Below are positions 1 to 7,177 of a DNA stretch of 64,000 bases, piece by piece. Origin of the DNA: Gallionella sp. (GTDB taxonomy: Bacteria; Pseudomonadota; Gammaproteobacteria; Burkholderiales; Gallionellaceae); NCBI GenBank assembly GCA_028714895.1, contig JAQTLM010000012.1, positions 1 to 64,000 of the forward strand, in the 5' to 3' direction. Every line of letters begins with the position of its first letter. The stretch's first letter is position 1. The notes under the pieces were generated by a model. That model worked only from the letters and a program-made list of their open reading frames with translations. It had not been told where the DNA came from and ran no database searches. The position numbers and the translations under genes were made by a program.

Positions 1-54
1 ATCACCGACACGACGCGCAAGCATGCGGCGGAGATGTTGGGCGCGGCCGCTTGA
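1..54 (+). CDS. C-terminal end of a gene, possibly recN (partial)
   Basis: An open frame runs in from the left edge and stops at TGA, giving the last 17 residues (ITDTTRKHAAEMLGAAA). Its start lies outside the window. RecN, the SMC-like DNA repair ATPase, commonly sits just before bamE in proteobacteria, and this tail with its TRxHAxxML pattern fits a RecN C-terminus as I remember it. The identification is inference from gene order plus a very short peptide. Confidence 0.45.
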   Translation: MTDTTRKHAAEMLGAAA

Positions 55-97
55 GGTATCATGCGCCGGCTAAATTTTGGAACTGACTGAGACTATT

Positions 98-847
98 ATG
101 CGTATCAAACTGGTTTTGCTTTCCACGCTGCTGGCTTCGTGCAGCTACCTTTCCTCGCCGGTATTGTCGCCGTACAAGATGGACATCCGCCAAGGGAACT
201 ATGTTACGGCGGAGATGCGCGAGAAACTCAAGCTCGGCATGTCGAAACAGCAGGTGCGTTATGTGCTGGGCACGCCGATGGTCAGCGACGCCTTTCACGG
301 CAACCGCTGGGACTATATATATAGCCTGGAGCAGCGCGGTGAAGTGGTCGAAAAGCAGCGGCTGACGCTTTATTTTGAAGGCGACAATCTGGTGCGCATG
401 GACGATGGCCGCCAGCCCGTGCAAGCTGCACCGGCGATTGCGCAGCAACCGGCTGTGGCTCCGTCCGCTGTCGCAGCCCCGCTGCCGCAACCCGTTGCCA
501 AGGCTGACCCCGCCGCAGATGTGCTGAAAAGCGTACAGGCTTGGTCAGCGGCTTGGTCGGCCAAGAATGTACGCGGCTACTTGGCTGCGTACATGTCGGA
601 GTACAAGCCGCAGGGTATGAGCCGCGAGGCGTGGGAAAAACAGCGCCTGGAGCGCATCAGCAAACCCAAGGTGATCGAGGTCGAACTGAGTGAAGTCAAT
701 GTCAGCGTGCAGGATGACAGCCATGCATCCGCTTCATTCACGCAGCGCTACCGCTCTGATCTCTACCGGGATAGCACGCGCAAAACGCTGCAACTGAAAA
801 AGGTCGGCGCTGCATGGCTGATCGACTCCGAACAGGCAGCCAAGTAA
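98..847 (+). CDS. bamE: Outer membrane assembly lipoprotein BamE with extra C-terminal domain
   Basis: Predicted lipoprotein of the BAM complex, which inserts beta-barrel proteins into the outer membrane. The ATG at 98 is preferred over an upstream TTG because it begins directly with a lipoprotein signal peptide ending in the lipobox LASC (Cys at about residue 14). Residues 30-110 carry the SmpA/OmlA (BamE) fold signature: QGNYVT, then KLGMSKQQVRYVLGTP, then a DxF..NRWDYIY stretch. The protein is about 249 residues, far longer than a usual BamE (about 110-180). After an Ala/Pro/Val-rich linker (about 115-150), the last 100 residues (VQAWSAAWSAKNV...YLAAY...WLID) resemble an NTF2/SnoaL-like fold. 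It is followed 10 bases later by dapB. The BamE assignment is firm; the role of the extra domain is unknown. Confidence 0.88.
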   Translation: MRIKLVLLSTLLASCSYLSSPVLSPYKMDIRQGNYVTAEMREKLKLGMSKQQVRYVLGTPMVSDAFHGNRWDYIYSLEQRGEVVEKQRLTLYFEGDNLVRMDDGRQPVQAAPAIAQQPAVAPSAVAAPLPQPVAKADPAADVLKSVQAWSAAWSAKNVRGYLAAYMSEYKPQGMSREAWEKQRLERISKPKVIEVELSEVNVSVQDDSHASASFTQRYRSDLYRDSTRKTLQLKKVGAAWLIDSEQAAK

Positions 848-854
848 AGGATAG

Positions 855-1664
<810 letters not shown>

Positions 1665-1687
1665 ACTAACTTTTCTCTCCTGTTGGT

Positions 1688-1795
1688 ATGCCGGTTGGCA
1701 GCGCGCTGTCGAACTACATCAACGAAAAGCATTTGTAGTACGCCACCGGAGCGGGCTTCGTCATCATCGGCCTTTGGACGCTATGGAAGGCATGA
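1688..1795 (+). pseudogene. Remnant of a membrane protein C-terminus (possibly GDT1/TMEM165 family)
   Basis: One frame reads MPVGSALSNYINEKHL, a TAG stop (1736-1738), and then YATGAGFVIIGLWTLWKA followed by TGA. The second half has the look of a last transmembrane helix, and the whole resembles the end of GDT1/TMEM165-type cation exporters (a basic loop, then a helix ending in GxWTL). No upstream coding portion is visible. It is best read as a truncated, stop-interrupted relic between dapB and the oxidase cluster. The family assignment is tentative. Confidence 0.35.
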
Positions 1796-1972
1796 GAAAA
1801 TACCAATCGAGAAGTGGGTATTTCATGCGCCTTGGCGATATACAGCACTGAAACGCTTTTGTGAAAAAAGTAACTAATTGGATTTATTTGGTTTTTAACC
1901 GAGTAGATATATACAGCGACTATAGAAATAACACTGCAAAAAATACTTGATCAAAACACTCGTTATTTATGC

Positions 1973-2001
1973 TTGACACATCCTGCCGGTTGGGACAAAA
2001 T
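1973..2001 (+). promoter_or_regulatory. Candidate sigma70 promoter of the oxidase cluster
   Basis: TTGACA at 1973-1978 matches the -35 consensus. A 17-base spacer leads to CAAAAT at 1996-2001 as a plausible -10. It lies about 80 bases before the first small membrane peptide at 2079, in an AT-rich stretch (1796-2078) with no other gene visible. Confidence 0.4.
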
Positions 2002-2078
2002 TCAAAGGCGCGTCAAATTGTCGCAGAGCAATCGCGTTAAGCACGTCTCAAATACAATGTAAACGGGAGGTTATCCAA

Positions 2079-2222
2079 ATGGAATCATCCAAGATTGGGA
2101 GCGCGCCAGCTTCCTTCATGCAGCAGATGCTGCACAATAACATGTTGATGTTGACCGTACTGCTGGCTGTCAGTGCTATGGCTTACTTCGGTATCGGTCT
2201 TTTCGTGTTGCTCAGACATTAA
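2079..2222 (+). CDS. Small one-helix membrane peptide (47 aa) ahead of the oxidase genes
   Basis: This short gene begins at an ATG after a good ribosome binding site (GGGAGG at 2065-2070). The peptide has a polar N-terminal 20 residues followed by one hydrophobic helix (MLMLTVLLAVSAMAYFGIG) and a short basic tail. It has no motif I recognise. It lies directly upstream of another one-helix peptide and of the heme-copper oxidase subunits. Small single-helix subunits are known in B-type oxidases (for example subunit IIa of Thermus ba3 oxidase), so a structural role in the complex is a reasonable inference. Confidence 0.7.
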   Translation: MESSKIGSAPASFMQQMLHNNMLMLTVLLAVSAMAYFGIGLFVLLRH

Positions 2223-2373
2223 GCAAACGCTTTAATCTGAAATTTTTCAGGTTGCCTTAAACGGCAGCTGGAATAACGGCATGGGTAAGTAGGGGAAAAT
2301 TGGGTTTTTTAGGTTGTTTTGTGTCAACTATCAAATGGCGTCAGCCATCAATTATCAAAGGGAGGAGTAAGCT

Positions 2374-2529
2374 ATGTCAGAACCAACTTCAAGTGGTGCA
2401 AGCCCCCATTTTATGCAAACAGCATTGGATAACCAATGGCTTATGCTAGCGCTGGGCGTGTTAACACCTACGGTGATTTATACGCTGTGGGGTCTATGGG
2501 ACGTAATCAACATACCGTTAGCTCCGTAA
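2374..2529 (+). CDS. Small one-helix membrane peptide (51 aa), possible oxidase subunit
   Basis: The ATG at 2374 follows a strong ribosome binding site (GGGAGGAG at 2360-2367). The peptide has a hydrophilic N-terminus, a single hydrophobic helix (WLMLALGVLTPTVIYTLWGLW) and a Pro-ended tail. It stops 43 bases before subunit II of the heme-copper oxidase. The first peptide (2079-2222) shares its plan: polar N-terminus with a PxFMQ-like motif (APASFMQQ versus SPHFMQT), then one helix. They may therefore be paralogues. A role as a small oxidase subunit is inferred from context only. Confidence 0.72.
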   Translation: MSEPTSSGASPHFMQTALDNQWLMLALGVLTPTVIYTLWGLWDVINIPLAP

Positions 2530-2572
2530 CAAAGCCGCGTCTGTTTAATTAAATTAAAGGAGAAATACAGCT

Positions 2573-3130
2573 ATGGGAACGTCTTATACCCCCCCAACAA
2601 ACCCAGACTGGTGGCGTGAACCAGTTGAACGCACCGAGATATGGTGGATTGTGCTTGCATTTGCATGGTGTCTGTTCATGTTCGGCTGGATGGTCGGCTG
2701 GCATTTTATCGGGCCGCAAAATATGAGCAACGAAGCTTATAAAACTACCCCCGAGGCGTTTTCCAAGAAGCTTGCTGACCAGCAGGCGAAGTACACGATC
2801 CGCAAGGATCAGGCTACCGGTGAAGACGTCGTGTCACCGCCACCCGGCAGCGATGTCTATCTGGCTGGCATGCAGTGGCAATGGCGCCCTATTCTTGAGC
2901 TGAAAAAAGGCCAAAAATATCGTTTCCATATGTCCTCTCTTGATGTGGGCCATGGGTTCTCGTTGCAACCCGAAAATATCAACTTTCAGGTTTATCCAGG
3001 CTACGAGCAGGTTACTAACATAACACCCAATAAAACTGGCACTTTTGCCATAGCATGCGGTGAATACTGCGGTGGTGTTGACGCCATGGGACATCACACG
3101 ATGCTGGGCAGAATTTACGTAAAGGAGTAA
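2573..3130 (+). CDS. Heme-copper oxidase subunit II (CuA domain, B-type-like)
   Basis: Periplasm-facing electron-entry subunit of a heme-copper oxidase, 185 residues. It has one N-terminal transmembrane helix (about 25-47) and then a cupredoxin domain resembling the short subunit II of ba3-type oxidases (VGHGFSLQ, then a G.Y..ACGEYCG stretch). Candidate CuA ligands are His127, Cys162, Cys166 and a later His-x2-Met. The spacing is odd: canonical CuA has C-x3-C-x3-H-x2-M, but here four extra residues separate Cys166 from His174/His175 and Met177. Subunit I starts six bases downstream. The same arrangement (subunit II, subunit I, then a SenC/SCO gene) is known for the norS-norY-senC genes of ammonia oxidisers, so an NO reductase is a real alternative to an O2 reductase. 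Confidence 0.85.
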   Translation: MGTSYTPPTNPDWWREPVERTEIWWIVLAFAWCLFMFGWMVGWHFIGPQNMSNEAYKTTPEAFSKKLADQQAKYTIRKDQATGEDVVSPPPGSDVYLAGMQWQWRPILELKKGQKYRFHMSSLDVGHGFSLQPENINFQVYPGYEQVTNITPNKTGTFAIACGEYCGGVDAMGHHTMLGRIYVKE

Positions 3131-3136
3131 AAAATA

Positions 3137-4867
3137 ATGGCGACGACAACAATGTCTGATTTTCGTGTTGATCCGGTTTCCGGTCTCAAGATTCATAAAA
3201 CGGCCAATACACTGGTCAAGTGGAATGCGTTTGCGGCAGTAGTGTTCTTGCTGGTCGGCGGGCTGTTTGGTGTCGGGGTGGCGCTTACCCGCATGCCGAG
3301 CGTGCAACTGCTCAGCCCAGAATGGTTTTACATGGCGCTGACGGCTCATGGTCTGGTTAATCTGGCGGTGTGGATCATTTTCTTTGAAATGGCCGTGCTG
3401 TATTTCCTCGGCGCGCATGTGCTGGGTAACCGGTTGGCGACGCCACGTTGGGCGTGGGCGCAATTCTGGCTGATGCTCGTTGGTGCAGCCATGGTTGCCG
3501 TGGCAGTGTTGGCACCATTGTGGGGCGGGGCACCATCAAGCGTGATGATGACCTCCTACCCGCCGCTTGAGGCACAGCCGCATTTCTATCTGGGGTTGAT
3601 CCTGTTTGCCGTGGGTGCGCTGATCGGCTGTTTTGTGTTCCTTGGCACGCTGGTGGTTGCCAAGAGGGAAAAAACCTATAGTGGTTCGCTTCCGTTGGTG
3701 GTGTTCGGCGGCGTGACAGCTACCGTGATTGCCATTTTCACCATCGTTTCCGGTGCGCTGATCCTGATCCCGACTTTCGTTTGGTCGTTACATGTGATAC
3801 CCGGTTTCACTATTGATCCGATGATGTATCGGGTTGTCTGGTGGGCGTTCGGTCACTCGTCGCAGCAAATCAACGTGGTTACCCATATCTCCATCTGGTA
3901 CCTTATAGCGTCGTTGGTATTCGGCGCCAAGCCAATGTCAGAGAAGGTCAGTCGTTTTGCGTTCTTGCTGTATATCCTGTTCCTGCAGCTCGGTTCTGTG
4001 CATCACCTGCTGTCTGACCCGGGGTTGACTTCCGCCTGGAAGATATTCAATACCAGCTACATGCTCTATCTGGCAGTGTTGGCCAGTATGATCCACGGTT
4101 TGACTGTTCCTGGCGCCATTGAAGTCGCACAACGCAGGAAGGGCCTTGATACCGGTTTGTTTACCTGGCTTCGTAAGGCGCCTTGGGGTAATCCGATTTT
4201 CTCCGGTATGTTCCTGTCGCTGGTTGGTTTCGGCTTCATCGGCGGTGTCACTGGCGTGGTGATGAGCGTGGAACAGGTCAATATGATCATCCACAACACC
4301 ATGTACTTGCCGGGCCATTTCCATGGCACGCTGGTAGTCGGTACGACCATGGCGTTTATGGCGGTGACTTACTGGCTGATTCCGGTGGTGTTCCAGCGCA
4401 AAATCGCTCTGGCTGGTGTGGCAAAATTGCAGCCTTATGTCTTCAGTCTCGGCGCTTGGGTATTTTCTATCGCCCTGATGGGTGCCGGTACCTTGGGTGT
4501 GCAACGCCGTCACGCGGATATCACCTTTGCCGGTCAGCCATTGGCTTATGAATATCCGGAAATCGCTAAGGGTCTGATGGACTTGGGTGAGATCTTCGGA
4601 ATCATCATGGCAGTTGGTGCGATCATGTTCATTTTGGTTGTGCTGGCCTCCATCTTTACGGGTGAGCGCATTCCGGAAGGCTCTGCACCTTGGCCGAAAG
4701 TGGAAGATGCTGACGTTGTGGCCGAGAGGACCGGAAAACATCACGTGGGTATGTGGGGCATGGAAGCTCCGGGAACCTTCATACTTGCGATGATCCTGTT
4801 CGTGACTATCGTGCTGTACTACTTCATTAACTTCAAGTACCTGTCAACAATTTGGGGCTTGTCTTAA
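3137..4867 (+). CDS. Heme-copper oxidase subunit I lacking the catalytic Tyr (possible NO reductase type)
   Basis: Catalytic membrane subunit, 576 residues with about 13-14 helices. The expected metal ligands are present: His71 (LTAHGLVN) and His396 for the low-spin heme, His394 for the high-spin heme (LPGHFHGT), and His240 plus His289/His290 (SVHHLLSDPG) for CuB. The motif order and wording follow B-type (ba3-like) enzymes. The key departure is in helix VI: instead of GHPxVY the sequence is GHSSQQIN, so the residue four after His240, normally the cross-linked Tyr, is Gln244. No O2-reducing A- or B-type enzyme is known to lack this Tyr, whereas NO-reducing relatives do. It forms an operon with subunit II. 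It may reduce NO, but activity cannot be read from sequence alone. Confidence 0.85.
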   Translation: MATTTMSDFRVDPVSGLKIHKTANTLVKWNAFAAVVFLLVGGLFGVGVALTRMPSVQLLSPEWFYMALTAHGLVNLAVWIIFFEMAVLYFLGAHVLGNRLATPRWAWAQFWLMLVGAAMVAVAVLAPLWGGAPSSVMMTSYPPLEAQPHFYLGLILFAVGALIGCFVFLGTLVVAKREKTYSGSLPLVVFGGVTATVIAIFTIVSGALILIPTFVWSLHVIPGFTIDPMMYRVVWWAFGHSSQQINVVTHISIWYLIASLVFGAKPMSEKVSRFAFLLYILFLQLGSVHHLLSDPGLTSAWKIFNTSYMLYLAVLASMIHGLTVPGAIEVAQRRKGLDTGLFTWLRKAPWGNPIFSGMFLSLVGFGFIGGVTGVVMSVEQVNMIIHNTMYLPGHFHGTLVVGTTMAFMAVTYWLIPVVFQRKIALAGVAKLQPYVFSLGAWVFSIALMGAGTLGVQRRHADITFAGQPLAYEYPEIAKGLMDLGEIFGIIMAVGAIMFILVVLASIFTGERIPEGSAPWPKVEDADVVAERTGKHHVGMWGMEAPGTFILAMILFVTIVLYYFINFKYLSTIWGLS

Positions 4868-4881
4868 AGAAATAAGATGAC

Positions 4882-4907
4882 GGGAGGGTGCCATATGGCA
4901 TCCTCCC
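4882..4907 (+). terminator. Stem-loop after the oxidase genes
   Basis: An inverted repeat (GGGAGGGTGCCAT / ATGGCATCCTCCC, one mismatch) begins 14 bases after the stop of subunit I. There is no clear T-run, so it may be an mRNA-stabilising hairpin or a leaky terminator. Confidence 0.4.
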
Positions 4908-4931
4908 TGATTTCTGCAGAAAATGGATTCA

Positions 4932-5087
4932 GTTAGAGGGAGACCTCTAACCTAAGCTTGGTGGCTCAATCTTGAGTGTGCACAAAACAAGCGGTTGTAT
5001 TAAGCCTGACTTCAGGCTGACATGGTTTAGGTTAGAAGTATTCAGAAGCAGAAGTTTGGGAATCAACTAGTGCCTATCTCCAGATAG
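4932..5087 (+). promoter_or_regulatory. Structured leader upstream of ctaB
   Basis: Four complementary segments lie in the 247-base gap before ctaB. A perfect 8-bp hairpin with a GAGA (GNRA) tetraloop spans 4932-4951. CTAACCTAA (4947-4955) can instead pair with TTAGGTTAG (5027-5035), which is mutually exclusive with the first hairpin. AGCCTG/CAGGCT forms a hairpin at 5003-5018. CTATC/GATAG forms another at 5074-5087, just before the gene. This looks like an attenuator or riboregulator, but no known family is recognised. Confidence 0.4.
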
Positions 5088-5114
5088 AGGAGACAGGAAG
5101 AACGGACCTTAAAG

Positions 5115-5978
5115 ATGATAGCAATCAAGCAATATATCAATCTCTTCAAATTACGCATAGGCGTGGTGATTACCTTGGCGGCTTTGGGAGGTATGGCAAT
5201 TACCCCGGGGCAAGCGTTGACGAGTTGGCAGGTTCTGGTTCTGTCGCTGACGGTTATGATGGCCTCTGCAGCTGCGGGTGCCTTCAATCAATACTTCGAA
5301 CGCGATATTGATGCAAAAATGACGCGCACCAAAAATCGTCCCTTTTTAAACGGTTATTTTCAGCATAGCCGCAAGTGGTTGGTGATCATCGGGTTGATGC
5401 TTGCGGTTGCGGTAACGTCCGCCGCCTTCGCATTTAATGCAATGACGGCATTGAACATTTTTCTCGGTGCGTTTACCTACGCTATCGTTTATACAGCCTG
5501 GCTGAAACGGCGCACTTGGTTGAATATCGTGTTTGGTGGATTGGCGGGGAGTTTTGCAGTGCTTGCAGGTGCGGCGGCAGTCGATCCTTCGTTCGGTCCG
5601 CTTCCCGGTTTGTTGGCATTGGTGCTGTTCTTGTGGACGCCCCCTCATTTCTGGAGCCTGGCGATCGTCATTCGTGACCAATATGCTGCGGCAGGGGTGC
5701 CCATGTTGCCGGTGGTTAAGGGCGACAAGAAAGCAGCGCGCATTATTTTGGGGCATACCATTCTTCTGGTGGCTGTTTCCATTTTGCCGGTGTTTTACGG
5801 TTTGGGTGGAATCTATCTTGCTGGCGCGTTGGCGGGAGGGATATATTTCATAGTTAAAAGTGTGCAACTGGTGCGCAATCCAACGAAGGAAACAGCCATG
5901 GCCAATTTTGTTGCGTCACTGGTGCAGTTTAGTGTATTGATGATAGCGCTGATGCTGGAAGTGAATTTCGGCGCCTGA
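5115..5978 (+). CDS. ctaB: Protoheme IX farnesyltransferase (heme O synthase)
   Basis: Integral membrane UbiA-family prenyltransferase that converts heme B to heme O for heme-copper oxidases. It has 287 residues and about nine helices. The first Asp-rich site is NQYFERDIDAKMTRT and the second region is RDQYAAAGVPMLPVV, both typical of CtaB/CyoE. Its place between the oxidase genes and a SCO chaperone implies that the oxidase carries an O- or A-type heme. It has its own structured leader and is closed by a strong terminator, so it may be regulated separately from its neighbours. Confidence 0.95.
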   Translation: MIAIKQYINLFKLRIGVVITLAALGGMAITPGQALTSWQVLVLSLTVMMASAAAGAFNQYFERDIDAKMTRTKNRPFLNGYFQHSRKWLVIIGLMLAVAVTSAAFAFNAMTALNIFLGAFTYAIVYTAWLKRRTWLNIVFGGLAGSFAVLAGAAAVDPSFGPLPGLLALVLFLWTPPHFWSLAIVIRDQYAAAGVPMLPVVKGDKKAARIILGHTILLVAVSILPVFYGLGGIYLAGALAGGIYFIVKSVQLVRNPTKETAMANFVASLVQFSVLMIALMLEVNFGA

Positions 5979-5996
5979 TTTTTCATGGTTTCAATA

Positions 5997-6030
5997 AAAC
6001 CCGTCTGTGCAAAGCTCAGGCGGGTTTTTC
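5997..6030 (+). terminator. Rho-independent terminator after ctaB
   Basis: A GC-rich stem (ACCCGTCTG / CAGGCGGGT with a short loop) is followed by TTTTT. It is placed 20 bases after the ctaB stop and is the clearest intrinsic terminator in this cluster. Confidence 0.85.
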
Positions 6031-6182
6031 ATTTTGTGATCTCTCAAAAAGTATATTAGCCAACTATAATTTAGCTTGCGTTTTTGATATATCGCATTAA
6101 AATAGTCGGGTATTTTTAATTACCTCTGCTTTGGTTGAAATTACATCATTTTGATGAACCAACAATTCAAGAAAGCGTGATT

Positions 6183-7100
6183 ATGCGTCGCTATTTGTTA
6201 CCGATAAGCTTGGCAGTCTTGAGTTTCGGGGTGTTGTTACCCGGAATGCTGTTTTATTTATCGAAGGATTGGGGTAGGGATCACATGATTGTGGGCCAGC
6301 CAGTTGCCTCCGCAGTGAAGTTGCAGGCGCAGGCAACTCAGGCCACTGTTGCTGCTCCCCAAGGTTTTGATGAAAAAGAAGCTTTGCGTATAAGCCAGGC
6401 TGCGATAGGTAAACAAGTTGGCGATTACTCCTTCCTGGATCGTGGCGGGCACACTGTGCGCTTGGCGGATTACCGTGGCAAGCCACTGGTTATCAGCATG
6501 ATCTATACCCATTGCCCGATTGTCTGCGCGACTACTACGCGCAGCTTGAGTGCGCTCAAGTTATCTCAAGATGCGCTGGGGGAAGATAGCTTTGGTGTGC
6601 TGACGGTTGGTTTTGATACGGAAAATGACACACCAGAAGCGATGGATGATTTTGCCAAACGGATGGGGGTGAACCTGCCTAAATGGGAATTCGCCAGCGC
6701 TGATCCGGAAACAATCAAAAAACTCAGCAAGGACTTGGGGTTTGTTTACTTTCCTACTGACGAGGGCGGTTTTAACCATATAACGCAGACAACGTTTGTT
6801 GATGGGCAGGGTAAAGTCTATCGTCAAATTTATGGCGAGGAATTTGAGAACAAGACGCTGCTCGAACCGCTGAAAGATATGATTTACAAAATCAAGACAG
6901 CAGAGCCGGGCCTTGCCGGCTTGTCGAATAAGGTAAAGCTTTTTTGCACGGTTTACGACTCGCGGGCGGGAACATACAAAGTGAGTTACAGCTATTTTTA
7001 TGGGGTGGGACTGGGTGTCCTTGTTTCTTTGTTCATTATAGGGTGGATCGTGTTCGAATATCGCCGCAGCCCAAAGCGCAATTACTCCAGCCATGATTGA
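6183..7100 (+). CDS. SCO1/SenC-family copper chaperone, membrane-anchored at both ends
   Basis: Thioredoxin-fold protein that delivers copper to the CuA or CuB sites of heme-copper oxidases on the outer face of the membrane. The ATG at 6183 is chosen over an upstream TTG because it starts a clean signal-anchor helix (LLPISLAVLSFGVLLPG). The copper site is CPIVC (THCPIVCATTT, around residue 110) with the later conserved His in GFNHITQTTFVD. Unlike many SCO proteins it also has a C-terminal helix (YGVGLGVLVSLFIIGWIV). It lies between ctaB and the cytochrome b fusion genes. The order oxidase-SCO recalls norSY-senC of nitrifiers. Confidence 0.92.
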   Translation: MRRYLLPISLAVLSFGVLLPGMLFYLSKDWGRDHMIVGQPVASAVKLQAQATQATVAAPQGFDEKEALRISQAAIGKQVGDYSFLDRGGHTVRLADYRGKPLVISMIYTHCPIVCATTTRSLSALKLSQDALGEDSFGVLTVGFDTENDTPEAMDDFAKRMGVNLPKWEFASADPETIKKLSKDLGFVYFPTDEGGFNHITQTTFVDGQGKVYRQIYGEEFENKTLLEPLKDMIYKIKTAEPGLAGLSNKVKLFCTVYDSRAGTYKVSYSYFYGVGLGVLVSLFIIGWIVFEYRRSPKRNYSSHD

Positions 7101-7177
7101 TCCAACCCAGGTAAACACCTTTTTCGATCAGGCGTATTCTTTATGTTCGTTTAAAAATGTTTTCTCAGGAGGTTTCG

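Noticed and set aside
1683..1877. 64-codon forward ORF after dapB as a real gene
   Set aside because: Its translation has no pattern, while another frame over the same bases contains a recognisable membrane-protein relic.
3137..4867. Ordinary aa3- or cbb3-type cytochrome c oxidase
   Set aside because: The motif set is B-type and the HPxVY motif is replaced by HSSQQ. No FixO/FixP cytochromes are present.
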